The position numbers and the translations under genes are program-made. Positions 45,574 to 54,908 of a stretch of DNA of 64,000 nt are shown here, one piece after another. The DNA is from Syntrophus gentianae (GTDB taxonomy: Bacteria > Desulfobacterota > Syntrophia > Syntrophales > Syntrophaceae). Location of the stretch: assembly GCF_900109885.1 (NCBI RefSeq), contig NZ_FOBS01000013.1:1-64000 (forward strand), read 5' to 3'. Each line of letters begins with the position of its first letter. The stretch's first letter is position 1. The notes under the pieces are model-generated. The model was not told the DNA's origin. It did not search any database and saw only the letters and a list, made by a program, of their open reading frames with translations.

Positions 45574-46359
45574 ATGGAGATTACGAGAACGGGGTGCATT
45601 AAGCGAAAACAGTGGATCACAAAAGTAGCAAGTATGTTTATGATCGGATTGATGTTTGCTTCTTTTTCGGCATCATCATTCGCGGCAGGCGGTGTGTCAA
45701 GTGAGGCCAGTTCGGAAGGTATTGCCCAGACTGCCTATTCTCCAGACAATGGACCTGGCCCGGTGGTTATTGTCATTTCGGGGCAGACGGGTCCTGCTTC
45801 CTACCAATTTTATGCTGCAGGCCTGGCCCGGCTCGGTTACTATTCGGTCTTGGTTGCAGGGAAAGACATCCTTAACCCTGAGCACACTGGTCCCGCAAAT
45901 TTGACAAAAACAATTGAGCGGGCACTACAGTCCCCAAGTGCCGTGAAGGGCAAAGTCGCGGTAATCGGCTTTTCACTTGGCGGAGGAGGTACGTTATACA
46001 ACGCAGCGAACATGCCGAATCTCGTTTCTATGGTGGTGGCATATTACCCAGCCACCAAGCCCTGGGCGAACAAAATCGATTCGCTGGTCAGTCATTTCCA
46101 GGTTCCGGTACTGGTGTTGGCAGCTCAGCGAGACCGTTATAAAGAATGCTGTGTGATTGAAACTGCGCAGGCCATGGAAGTAGCCGCTAAAGCAAAAGGA
46201 CTACGCTTTGAACTGGTGGTTTACCCTGAAGCCAACCATGGATTCAATCTGGCGATCGGCGCCAGCGGCGAGCCTATGGGTGCATATCGTGAAGACGATG
46301 CCCGAGATGCATGGCGTCGCACTGTCAATATGCTTAAATTATACCACCCGTTGCCGTAA
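45574..46359 (+). CDS. Exported dienelactone hydrolase-like alpha/beta hydrolase
   Basis: A 261-residue protein with an N-terminal signal peptide (about residues 14-38, ending SASSFAAG) and an alpha/beta-hydrolase fold of the dienelactone hydrolase family. The nucleophile elbow is GFSLGGGG, the acid is probably in AAQRDRY and the base in EANHGFNL, giving a Ser-Asp-His triad. DLH itself uses Cys, so a different esterase or hydrolase activity is likely. The gene sits between two attC-like hairpins on the same strand, as expected for an integron gene cassette. Its ribosome-binding site (AAGGG) is weak. Confidence 0.8.
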   Translation: MEITRTGCIKRKQWITKVASMFMIGLMFASFSASSFAAGGVSSEASSEGIAQTAYSPDNGPGPVVIVISGQTGPASYQFYAAGLARLGYYSVLVAGKDILNPEHTGPANLTKTIERALQSPSAVKGKVAVIGFSLGGGGTLYNAANMPNLVSMVVAYYPATKPWANKIDSLVSHFQVPVLVLAAQRDRYKECCVIETAQAMEVAAKAKGLRFELVVYPEANHGFNLAIGASGEPMGAYREDDARDAWRRTVNMLKLYHPLP

Positions 46360-46444
46360 TCTCCACCAAACGACCGGCCGTTGGGACCACCAAGCAGCTA
46401 CAGCGAGTCTCTGATCGCCGAAGGAGTCGTTCGGGACCGCCAGC

Positions 46445-46510
46445 GCCCAACCCATCAGTCGAGCGGACCTGCGCTAAAAGCCTCGCAGCCCGCTCGCTGT
46501 TACGTTACAA
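46445..46510 (+). repeat. attC-like site after the hydrolase gene
   Basis: GCCCAAC at 46445-46451 fits the R'' consensus RYYYAAC. The stems CAG/CTG, CGAGCGG/CCGCTCG and CTGCG/CGCAG follow, with an unpaired T on one arm and an internal bulge. A four-base spacer on each side leads to GTT at 46504-46506. The R' box (GTTACAA) is degenerate. The site lies 86 bases after the hydrolase stop, the usual position for a cassette attC. Confidence 0.6.
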
Positions 46511-46656
46511 GCTTTCAATCCGTAATATTGTGCCAAAATAATGTGTCGCCCTTCACCCTTTGTAGAAATCACCGGGAAAATCCATTTTTTTTCTGATCAT
46601 TTTTGCACATTAACAGAAGAAACTTTCTACACAGACGCGTCCCCTTCAAAATTGGG

Positions 46657-46843
46657 TTTCAATAAATTATCTACTATCTCAGGATGCAATCTGTGCTGCG
46701 GATAAGTAAATGAACTCGTGTATATTCCGATATTAAAAGTTGGAATCATGCCGGGCTAATGTGAACATTAGCGATTAGCTATACCCTTTTTTTCGAGTTT
46801 CATTTGCCGCACCTTTCTCGCCAAAGACAAAGGCTCGTTTCCG
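46657..46843. repeat. 187-bp direct repeat, copy B
   Basis: This is the second copy of the repeat at 44941-45127, about 93% identical. Its right end runs into a complete 17-bp hairpin, of which copy A keeps only the left arm. This suggests that copy B is the original 3' region of the neighbouring operon. Confidence 0.9.
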
Positions 46844-46870
46844 GTAAACTTTTCCGGAAACGAGCCTTTG
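46828..46870. terminator. 17-bp perfect hairpin ending the glutamate synthase-like operon
   Basis: CAAAGGCTCGTTTCCGG and its exact complement flank a nine-base loop. It lies about 50 bases past the stop of the last gene of the minus-strand operon. T-rich sequence follows on both sides, so it may work in both directions. Confidence 0.8.
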
Positions 46871-46918
46871 TTGTCTGAGTTTATTAAAGGGGTCCTGTTT
46901 CAGCCAAATGGCTGCATT

Positions 46919-49594
46919 TTATGCGGTGCCACCACAGGACATTGCCGCTTGTTCGTCTTCGGTCTCACTGAGCCCATCATCGTTTTTTGCCTGGGCACCG
47001 GCCGCCGCCTGCGGGATGATTTTCCGGTACACCCCTTCAGGGGACCTTTTCTGGCCGTCAACCGTTAGAAGCCGCTCGATCGATATATCGAAAAGTCTTT
47101 CGTTCTCTTCAAGGTAAGGCAGGATCAATTTCCAGTCCACCTCGGTGATCGCCACAAACTGCCCGCCGTTGAGCTGTTCATCCACCAGCTTTTTCCGGGG
47201 ATCTCTCACATAGATCGCACCGCCTGACGCAAGGGAAAAGATGTTGGATCCCGGATAGGGCGATTCATATTCGCGGATCGACCCATCGTGATCATTGAAT
47301 CCGATGCCGTTCAGAATGACGAAACCGCCTCCATTGAGCGGATCGCCCGCCATGAAAGACTCCGCCAGATAGTCCAGGGCTGTCCCATTGATGACGACCC
47401 GCGGTTTACCGACGGCATTGATCAGGGGCCGTCCCGCAGCATTCCCCATGATGTATGCGGCGCCACCCTTGGCACCGTACATGAAGGTCTGGCCCACATC
47501 GCCGTAGACAACCAGCTTCCCGTCTTTCATGATCTGACAGAGCTGATCCTGGGCATTTCCATGAACATGTATCTCCAGGCCGTCGATGCCCGATGCCAGG
47601 TAATCACCCGAGGAATCATAGACGTCAATTCGCACATCCTTGACGACCGGGCCGAACCCGCAACCGGTAAATCGCTGGCCACGGTATCTGTAAACAATGA
47701 ACCTCTTCCAGCCAAGTTTGTAAGCGGCCACGATCAGCACCGCGTCACAGAGGTCACCTTCCGGCTCGAAGCGCTCTGCGTCGATAATGAGAGTTCGTTC
47801 GTTCTTCCTGGGTGCCCGCAGTTGATCCCGGGTCGTAAAATCGATCCTGCTGAAATCGGCCTCCGAGTTTTCCGTAATCAGCGGAGTCGTGGAAAAGATC
47901 TCATCCAGGTTGATCTTCAGGACATGCTGGACGGAACTTCTCTTGATCCTGCCCGTATCGAACCGTCGATCGTTTAGTCGGGTCAGGGCCTCAATCGCCG
48001 TTTGCTTGAACTCATCCCTTTCCAGGGCGTACCGTTTAACGGTTTCTACCGCAAACCGGAAACTGTCTGGTTCAAAACTTCCGATCTGATCCCGGATATA
48101 GGTGAATATTTTCTGTGCTGCCTCCGTAGGATCTTTTTCGGAAAACAGGACCGCCAGCTTTTGTTCGACCTCCTTACACGATTCCGTCACGGCCACCGGC
48201 TTGGAGAGGTCACAGATGAGCTTGTCTGTGGACGTTTCGATGACCTTTCCGAACTTGTCCGTACAGATGAGCTTCTTGTTTTCTGAACCGTCGCCGGCAT
48301 CCTGAAGGCTGAAGATGAAAGAACCGCCGTCCGTATAGCTGCCGCCGCGGGCATTCCAGTATTTATCGGCAATGGGACCGAAGCGCGGATCTTCCCTTTC
48401 CAGGGAGATGAGTGTGGCGTCGATAGCCTGCTTTTCGGAACAGATCAGACCGATGGAGACCTCTCCCTCCTGCAGGGCGAACACCTGGGGACGAAGCATG
48501 GCCGTATCCGTAATGCCGATCAGCTGAAACTGGCTGTTCCTGACGTCATTCCGGGCGATAATGAAGAACCAGGGTCCGTCGGGAGAGGCATTGACATGAT
48601 GGGTCTGAATGGCCTTGTACAGCTCCTGCTTTTCCGCGGGCAGCATGTCGAAATCCATCTCCGAGGTCGGCGCCATGGCCTCAATCAGGTATTCCAGGGG
48701 ATACTTGTAGACACGGCTCCACAGGTCGAGGAGCAGCGCAGCCTCTTCCGTATCGGTGAGAAACAGAGGGGTGTAGTTCCTTTGTTTGAGATATTCGTAA
48801 ATGGCTTGATAGTTTGCGAAATCACCGTTGTGCACCAAGGCCTCATTGAGCGCGCTGAAGGGGTGGCAGCCGCCGGGGTGCCAGACGCGGCCCCGGGTGG
48901 GATACCGCTGGTGGGCCAGCCAGACATGTGCCTTGAAGTCATCCAGCTTGTAGTAACGGACCACATTTTCCGCATAGCCGACGATTTTCAGGATCATCAT
49001 GTTCCGGCCATGGGACATGACAAAGGCCTTCTTTTCACCGAGAGAAGCGTAATACCGGGTGTTGATCCGGAAGCTGTTCTGATAGACGAACTCGTCCTCG
49101 GCATCCCGGCGGTCCAGGGAGGAGAAAGCATTGTCCTGAATGAACTGGTCCAGGACGTCGTCCTTGACGCGGACGAAATAGCGCAGAATGTCCGGAGGTC
49201 TGACTTCGAGGCCGATGCTGCGATAATCATCGATCGTGGCCAGTTTCTCGGACTTGTCAATCCGGAAGTACGGTTTGATGAATGTGTCTTCAATCTCCCC
49301 CGCCACCTCGGCTTCGATAAGGGCGATGTGGAGCATGTAATCCTCGTCGAGAACCTGCCGGGAGACCCCCAGGGCTTCAGGAACGAATCCCACCGCGCCG
49401 ATGCCTCCCCCTTTGCCGTTACCGCGGTTGTGCATCTGGGCGGACGGCTCAAAGATGTTCTTCCCGGTGACGGGGATGGAACTGATGAATCCCGTTACGC
49501 CGCAGCCACCTTCCTCCTCCGTGTTCGAGGGAAGATCAGGCACCTGGCTGCAAAGCGCAGTGCGTGAAAGCAATATTTTTTCAGCGTTATCCAT
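46919..49594 (-). CDS. Glutamate synthase-like glutaminase + GXGXG domain protein
   Basis: About 891 residues. The N-terminal third is a class II glutamine amidotransferase. The catalytic Cys is expected in EEEGGCGVTGFISS, after a leader of about 30 residues that would be removed. LAHQRYPTRGRVW and LVHNGDFANY are substrate motifs. The C-terminal third (about 600-850) is the GltB GXGXG beta-helix (GNAQDQLCQIM, YGDVGQTFMYGAKGG, GTALDYLAESF). The central FMN domain of GltB is absent and is encoded separately upstream. The ATG at 49594 has GGAG ten bases upstream. It is the last gene of a four-gene operon. Confidence 0.88.
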   Translation of the reverse strand: MDNAEKILLSRTALCSQVPDLPSNTEEEGGCGVTGFISSIPVTGKNIFEPSAQMHNRGNGKGGGIGAVGFVPEALGVSRQVLDEDYMLHIALIEAEVAGEIEDTFIKPYFRIDKSEKLATIDDYRSIGLEVRPPDILRYFVRVKDDVLDQFIQDNAFSSLDRRDAEDEFVYQNSFRINTRYYASLGEKKAFVMSHGRNMMILKIVGYAENVVRYYKLDDFKAHVWLAHQRYPTRGRVWHPGGCHPFSALNEALVHNGDFANYQAIYEYLKQRNYTPLFLTDTEEAALLLDLWSRVYKYPLEYLIEAMAPTSEMDFDMLPAEKQELYKAIQTHHVNASPDGPWFFIIARNDVRNSQFQLIGITDTAMLRPQVFALQEGEVSIGLICSEKQAIDATLISLEREDPRFGPIADKYWNARGGSYTDGGSFIFSLQDAGDGSENKKLICTDKFGKVIETSTDKLICDLSKPVAVTESCKEVEQKLAVLFSEKDPTEAAQKIFTYIRDQIGSFEPDSFRFAVETVKRYALERDEFKQTAIEALTRLNDRRFDTGRIKRSSVQHVLKINLDEIFSTTPLITENSEADFSRIDFTTRDQLRAPRKNERTLIIDAERFEPEGDLCDAVLIVAAYKLGWKRFIVYRYRGQRFTGCGFGPVVKDVRIDVYDSSGDYLASGIDGLEIHVHGNAQDQLCQIMKDGKLVVYGDVGQTFMYGAKGGAAYIMGNAAGRPLINAVGKPRVVINGTALDYLAESFMAGDPLNGGGFVILNGIGFNDHDGSIREYESPYPGSNIFSLASGGAIYVRDPRKKLVDEQLNGGQFVAITEVDWKLILPYLEENERLFDISIERLLTVDGQKRSPEGVYRKIIPQAAAGAQAKNDDGLSETEDEQAAMSCGGTA

Positions 49595-49611
49595 TATTTT
49601 CAAGCTCCGCT

Positions 49612-51093
49612 TTAATTACTGTAATCGATATGTTCCAGCAGATCCGTCCGGCCGACAAGCTCTTTAACGCTTCTCATGCCGAACTTCTGGAGGATCTCAA
49701 CCAGTTGGACATTCCAGGCATGGTAGAAATTGGTCAGACGCTGGGTTGCCCATTCCTCGGTAAAGAGGTCCGCCAGCTCGGAGTCCGTCGAGGCGATACC
49801 CCGGGCACAGCCCCGCCCCGATTCACAATTGCCGCAGCGGACGCATTCCAGGGAAACCAGCTCGGACGTCCCGACCACCGCCCCGTCCGCCCCAAGGCAG
49901 ATCGCTTTGGCCAGGTCATGGGCGGTCCGGATGCCTCCCGAGGCGATGAGGGTAACGGCGTCCCGGACGCCCTCATCCTTCAGGAAACGATGAACCTTGA
50001 CGATGCCGTATTCAATGGGCATGGCAATGTTTTTCTTGGCAATATCCGGCGCCGCGCCGGTGCCGCCGTAACCGCCGTCGATGTGGATAATATGCGCGCC
50101 GGCATAGTAGGAACCGACGGCCACCATGTCCACGTCATTGGGGGTGGATACCTTTACGGAAACCAGGGCCTGGGGATTCATCTCCTTGATCCAGTCGATG
50201 TGCTTCTTATGATCCTCGATGGAATAGACCGAATGAAAGGGAAAGGGCGAAAACAGGGAGGTGCCCTTGACCGCCTCGCGCATTTTGGCGACGCTCTCCG
50301 TATTCTTCTCTCCCAGCAGGTGTCCGCCAAGACCGGGCTTTGCACCCTGGGCGTATTTAAACTCAACGATCTTCACCCGCTGGATCGTCTCCTCACGGAC
50401 CCCGAAGAGACCGGTGGCCACCTGGGTAATCACGTGGTCATCATAGGGGAGGAGGTTCTCCGGATAACCGCCTTCACCGGTACAGGTAAAAGTATTCCAG
50501 ATTGTGGCATTGTGCGCCTTGGAAACCATCGTGGGGAGACTGACGGAACCGAAGGACATCCCGCCGCCATACATGGGGGTCGAGATGACCACGTTCGCCC
50601 GGCCGTCGTTTCTCCGGTTCAGCTCGATGGCCGTGGAGATTTCAGACTTGTCGACGTACGGCGGATTGGCGGGAAATTTGAACCGCAGCTTGTCGAAGCC
50701 GCCGCCGGAATTGCCGACGGTATACTCAAGATCCGTTCTCGTCGGCGGGTAGCCCGTCTCGGCCATGATCCAAGTCGCCGTGATGATATCCGCCGTCCAG
50801 CGGTAGTCTCCCAGCGTATCGTACATGGGATTGAGGGAGAGACTCAGGGCCTGGCGCGGGCACTTGCCAAGGCAGCAGAACTCCTTGCTCTCGCATTCAA
50901 AGCCAATGCATTTGTAGTCAATGGGCGGGTTTACCTTGTTGTGCCCCTCAACCCTTTCATGAACGCCGTAGGGGCATGTCCTGGCGCACGTGCCGCAGTT
51001 GATGCAGGCATCAGACCGAGTGATCTTGTACTTGGGCACCTGGTGCCTGAAACGCGAAGGCATTTCTTTAATGGTGACTGTCGATGGTTTCAT
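49612..51093 (-). CDS. gltB: Ferredoxin-linked FMN-binding glutamate synthase domain protein
   Basis: 493 residues. A ferredoxin-like region at about 25-85 has CINCGTCARTCPYG and a second Cys-rich segment CIGFECESKEFCCLGKCP. The rest is the FMN barrel of glutamate synthase: PMYGGGMSFGSVS, AQGAKPGLGGHLLG, the GGYGGTGAAPDIAKK flavin loop and LIASGGIRTAHD. The GltB-type 3Fe-4S cysteines occur in CVRCGNCESGRGC. The ammonia from the glutaminase subunit and 2-oxoglutarate would be joined here to make glutamate. It overlaps the upstream gene by four bases (ATGA). GltB from archaea is split in a comparable way. Confidence 0.85.
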   Translation of the reverse strand: MKPSTVTIKEMPSRFRHQVPKYKITRSDACINCGTCARTCPYGVHERVEGHNKVNPPIDYKCIGFECESKEFCCLGKCPRQALSLSLNPMYDTLGDYRWTADIITATWIMAETGYPPTRTDLEYTVGNSGGGFDKLRFKFPANPPYVDKSEISTAIELNRRNDGRANVVISTPMYGGGMSFGSVSLPTMVSKAHNATIWNTFTCTGEGGYPENLLPYDDHVITQVATGLFGVREETIQRVKIVEFKYAQGAKPGLGGHLLGEKNTESVAKMREAVKGTSLFSPFPFHSVYSIEDHKKHIDWIKEMNPQALVSVKVSTPNDVDMVAVGSYYAGAHIIHIDGGYGGTGAAPDIAKKNIAMPIEYGIVKVHRFLKDEGVRDAVTLIASGGIRTAHDLAKAICLGADGAVVGTSELVSLECVRCGNCESGRGCARGIASTDSELADLFTEEWATQRLTNFYHAWNVQLVEILQKFGMRSVKELVGRTDLLEHIDYSN

Positions 51094-52499
51094 AGTCTCA
51101 CTGCTTCTCTGTTTTTAAATAGTTTTCCAAAGGTGTCCTCGTCGACCTCTTCAAAGAAGATCGCCCGTCCGGTTTCGCCCCGCAAGCGGCGGGCTTCCCG
51201 GATTCCCATCGCCCCCATCACTTCGAGGAGCTGTGAATGCCAGGCGCCCATGAGGTTGACAATCCGCTGGGTAAGGATCGGTACGGGGATGTTTTCCAGT
51301 CCTTCCGGAAGAACAAGGAACTTTTCCGGCTCTTCATACAACCGGATGCCCAGGGCGATGAGCAGCGGCAGGTCTACTGCCGTCAAGTCCGCGCCACAGA
51401 TCATGGCCTTGGGGACATGCTCCGCCATGGCGATCCCACCGGAAAAGATCAGACTGACCTCATCGCGGATCCCTTCACTGACGAGCCGTAGATGGACAGC
51501 CCGGATGATGTCTTTGATCAGCCTCGGATGGGAGGAGGCATGACCATTGACTTCCAGGCCGCAGTAGTCGGCAACGATGTGGATGATCTCCGCCCCGCTG
51601 TGAACAAGCTGGGACACCGTGTCCTCTACATCTTTGCCTGCCGGAATCCGGATGATGACCGGAGCGCTGCTGATCCCTTTCATTTTGACCTTCACGGCCT
51701 GGTAATTGTTCAGGAGTTCACCGTCATATTGAAGGGCCGCCAGCCGCGCATTTTTCAGCAGGGCCGAGTACTGGTCGATTTCTTTATGTGTCAGCAAGGG
51801 AATGATGTTGTCGGCATACGGCTCAAAATCCTTTGTCAGGCCGGCAACAGGCAGAATGAGGAACGTGTCGAGCTCTGCTGCTGCCTTGGCCAGGGCAGCC
51901 TGGACATTCCCAGGCAGGTTCTCCGCCGGGAGATCAAAGACGATGGGAAGGGGAAGATGAACCGTATCGAAAATCCGCGACAGCAACTTCCCGTCGGCAT
52001 CAAAGACCAGGTGATTGAGTTTCCGGCCCAGCTCAACGGCGGTACTGATATATTCCCGTCCATGGATTCCATCCCGGGTCGGGCGGACGATTTCCGACAT
52101 GTCCGTCCACATGCCGTCAAACCCCATGCCGGTAAAAGGGCCTCTGTATCCGGCCCCGGAAACGGGTACTTTTCCGTCTTCGGCCTGCTTCCAGAGGGAA
52201 ATGAGCATGTTGGATTTCCAGTAAGAACCGTCGCTGTTCAGGAAGTCCTGGTTCAGGGATTTTTCCAGGGCTCCCCGGGGGCATTCCTGGATGCACCGGA
52301 AGCAGTTCCTGCAGACGGCGGTGTTGGGAGCCGCCATCTTTCGCGGATCGCCTATTTCCCGCTTATGGGCTTCATAGATGCATACTTTGGTGCACTTGCC
52401 GCAGTTGATGCAGTTTTCACCGCGCGTAATCCTGAACTTGAACAGGTATTCCAGGTCCAGGGGGGTCGCTTTTGTGGAAATGTGATATTTCTTTGGCAT
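51090..52499 (-). CDS. Degenerate paralogue of the FMN glutamate synthase domain protein
   Basis: 469 residues. It begins with two Cys clusters (CINCGKCTKVCIYE and CRNCFRCIQECPRG) that suit two 4Fe-4S centres. A GltB-like barrel follows, recognisable from LIFSGGIAMAEHVPKAMICGAD and a C-terminal NLMGAWHSQLLEVMGAMG shared with the neighbouring paralogue. It lacks the GGTGAAP flavin-phosphate loop and the 3Fe-4S cysteines of its neighbour, so catalysis by itself is unlikely. It may be an electron-transfer or structural subunit. Its stop overlaps the next start by four bases. Confidence 0.75.
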   Translation of the reverse strand: MPKKYHISTKATPLDLEYLFKFRITRGENCINCGKCTKVCIYEAHKREIGDPRKMAAPNTAVCRNCFRCIQECPRGALEKSLNQDFLNSDGSYWKSNMLISLWKQAEDGKVPVSGAGYRGPFTGMGFDGMWTDMSEIVRPTRDGIHGREYISTAVELGRKLNHLVFDADGKLLSRIFDTVHLPLPIVFDLPAENLPGNVQAALAKAAAELDTFLILPVAGLTKDFEPYADNIIPLLTHKEIDQYSALLKNARLAALQYDGELLNNYQAVKVKMKGISSAPVIIRIPAGKDVEDTVSQLVHSGAEIIHIVADYCGLEVNGHASSHPRLIKDIIRAVHLRLVSEGIRDEVSLIFSGGIAMAEHVPKAMICGADLTAVDLPLLIALGIRLYEEPEKFLVLPEGLENIPVPILTQRIVNLMGAWHSQLLEVMGAMGIREARRLRGETGRAIFFEEVDEDTFGKLFKNREAVRL

Positions 52500-52543
52500 A
52501 ATCGTTCTTCTTCTTTATGAAATGAAGTTTATAGAGGATGGAA

Positions 52544-54388
52544 TCAGGCGTTTCTCTCCACCATCTCCCAGTATTCATCACTTTTGTCGACCTTCTTCAG
52601 AAATTCCGTGATCTGAGCTTCCGGCCGGCCGAACTTGCCTTCAAGCCTTGTTTCCAGAGCATCCCAGAACCTCATCAGTTCGAGATTGGTCTGGCAGATC
52701 TCCTCGCAGGCCTTGCAGTGCATGCACATGAAGGCATTCTGCGCTTCCTCCCTGGTCACTTCTTTTCCTTCAATGAGTTTCTTGGCCAGCGCGACTTTCC
52801 CTTTTGCCGTGACCCCTTCATTGTGCGTGATCAGGTAGGCGGGGCAGACGGCAAGACAGTTGCCGCACTTGGCGCAGGCATGGGTGCTTAACTCGAAGTC
52901 AAGATGATCGATTTTCTCTTCCTTCCCGAAGAGCAGTGTGGCCGCTTTGCCAATGATCGGCGACAGGCTTGTCAGGAGATTCATGGACAAGCCAAAAACG
53001 GCCGGCGAGAAGACAAGGGAGGCAAGAGCCGTTGAGTTGACCGCAAAAAATTTCCCGGGATTCAGGATGTTGTTCGGATCCACCTTCGCCTTGTATGCTT
53101 TCAGCGCCTGTTGCCTCTCCGGGCTGTACAGGGCATTGATGAAGGCGGCATTCCAGAGGCCCAGGCCGTAAGGCTCGGCACCCAGGGAAACAGCCGTCTT
53201 GGTGAGCATGGAAACCAGGGGCATGTTGATCATGTATTTTTTCTTCCTCGAGTCACAGAGGAAAGTGGCCATGATCAGGGCCAGCTTCTCATCAAGAATA
53301 TAGGAGTCGACGCAGATTTCAACGCCGAATCGGTCTCCCAGTTTTTTAGCTCTTTCAATAAAGTCTGCCGCCGCGGAAATCGGGATAATAATTTCGCTCG
53401 CCAGAATCGTCGGCCCCAGACGCTTTGTCTTCATCCCGAAGAGGCGCTCATTCCACAGGTATCGGGCGGCATAGCGGGGCGCTGCCTCAATGACCCCCGA
53501 TTTGACGATGAATCTCTCGAAGCGTTCTTCATCCTCGGCACTGCCGAACTCAAAAAGAACGCCGGCACTCTTCTTGAAAATCTCGGCCCGGATGACCTCG
53601 TTGGTGTCGTTGAGATGATTTTCATCCAGGAAGCGGATGACGTTGGGATTGAGATTCTCCGCGTTCCTGCTTTTGACGAAGCGGTCGATGAAGGAGAAAG
53701 CCGCCCGGTCGTCCTTGAAATAAAGCAGATGGGCATAGGACGCCTCCGGGACATCCCGAAGTTTGAGCGTGGCCTCAACGATAATGCCGAACTCCCCTTC
53801 GGTGGACACAAAGAAGTGAAATTCGGGGTCGGAAGGGGAAAGGACCTTGAGTTCCCCGGCGCCGGTGATCACCTTCATGGAGACGATCTGCTTCGACAGG
53901 TGCCCGTACCTGAAGCTGTTGATTCCATAGCCTCCCGTTGAGATCCAGCCGGCAACGGTGGAAAACTTGCTGGAGGGGTACGTCATCAGACAAAGACCCA
54001 CTTTCTTCGCCATCAGATCGATATCGCTCCACCGGGCGCCCGCCTCAACGGTAACGGTCTTTTCCTTCGTATCAATCTCCAGGATTTTCCGGAAAGGAGA
54101 AAGGTCGATGACAATTCCGGCTTTCGTCGGGATCACGCCGCCAAAGCCCCATGATGCGGAGCCCCTGGGTATCACGGGGACCTTCTCCTTATTGGCAAAG
54201 GCCAGGACCTTTTTGATCTCGTCTGCGTTTTTAGGCTGAACGACAAAATCGGGTTGCGTTTCAAAAAATGTCCTGGTCATGATATCCGGAACATCACCAA
54301 TATCATGAGAGAACATCTCTCTTTCTTCCACCTTGTCGAGGATGTTGATATCGCCCGCGACCTTTCTGAATTCTTCTATCGATTTCAT
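52544..54388 (-). CDS. GlcD-like FAD-binding oxidoreductase with C-terminal iron-sulfur domain
   Basis: 614 residues. The FAD-binding PCMH domain covers about 35-220 (VPVIPRGSASWGFGG, AGWISTGGYGINSF), the FAD-oxidase C-terminal domain about 220-450, and a ferredoxin domain about 500-570 with CAKCGNCLAVCPAY and CMHCKACEEICQTN. This layout fits D-lactate, glycolate or other 2-hydroxyacid dehydrogenases. It is the first gene of the operon with the glutamate synthase-like genes. There is no GltD, so this protein may replace it as the electron input module. The substrate is unknown. Confidence 0.82.
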   Translation of the reverse strand: MKSIEEFRKVAGDINILDKVEEREMFSHDIGDVPDIMTRTFFETQPDFVVQPKNADEIKKVLAFANKEKVPVIPRGSASWGFGGVIPTKAGIVIDLSPFRKILEIDTKEKTVTVEAGARWSDIDLMAKKVGLCLMTYPSSKFSTVAGWISTGGYGINSFRYGHLSKQIVSMKVITGAGELKVLSPSDPEFHFFVSTEGEFGIIVEATLKLRDVPEASYAHLLYFKDDRAAFSFIDRFVKSRNAENLNPNVIRFLDENHLNDTNEVIRAEIFKKSAGVLFEFGSAEDEERFERFIVKSGVIEAAPRYAARYLWNERLFGMKTKRLGPTILASEIIIPISAAADFIERAKKLGDRFGVEICVDSYILDEKLALIMATFLCDSRKKKYMINMPLVSMLTKTAVSLGAEPYGLGLWNAAFINALYSPERQQALKAYKAKVDPNNILNPGKFFAVNSTALASLVFSPAVFGLSMNLLTSLSPIIGKAATLLFGKEEKIDHLDFELSTHACAKCGNCLAVCPAYLITHNEGVTAKGKVALAKKLIEGKEVTREEAQNAFMCMHCKACEEICQTNLELMRFWDALETRLEGKFGRPEAQITEFLKKVDKSDEYWEMVERNA

Positions 54389-54908
54389 TGGTTCCCTATC
54401 TCTTCAATTCTCAATCATATCGGGGAGTAAGTGCCCTTTATTTCCAAAGGTTATAATGCGACTCTGTACTACACCGTAAGCGCAAGATGAGTGCCACGAT
54501 CTGAACTCCGCTTTCGGGGTGGCCGGTAAAAAGATACTTTTACTCCCCGAGAGGGGAAAGAAATCAGGACCATTAATTCAAATAATAAAGAATACAGGGG
54601 AAAATTCAAATTCTTTTTGACTCTCAGCCGCAAAAAAAATCGATATTCTTACGCAATAAATCCATTTTTGAAGCGGCAGCAGACTTTGAAGGGGAAGAAA
54701 AAGGAACAAATTTGTAGAAATTCATCCATTAGAGAACAAAATTGTTACATAATGAATATCAATCACCAGGGACCCGACACTTGAATATGACTCGCCGATG
54801 GCATATATTGATACCGGAAAGAGCGGCAGAGCGGACAAGCTAAAAAAGCGGAAACGATGAGGATTTTTAAATGACCGATTTAAAATGGATATTTCCGGAG
54901 GTGACCTC
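54389..54908. other. Intergenic region between divergent genes
   Basis: About 520 bases without a convincing gene. It should contain the promoter of the minus-strand glutamate synthase-like operon and that of the plus-strand monooxygenase-fold gene. No clear consensus pair was picked out by eye. Confidence 0.4.

Noticed and set aside
49564-51543. 659-residue open frame on the plus strand
   Set aside because: It is antisense to the two FMN-protein genes, shows no recognisable motif, and is explained by their GC-rich third positions.
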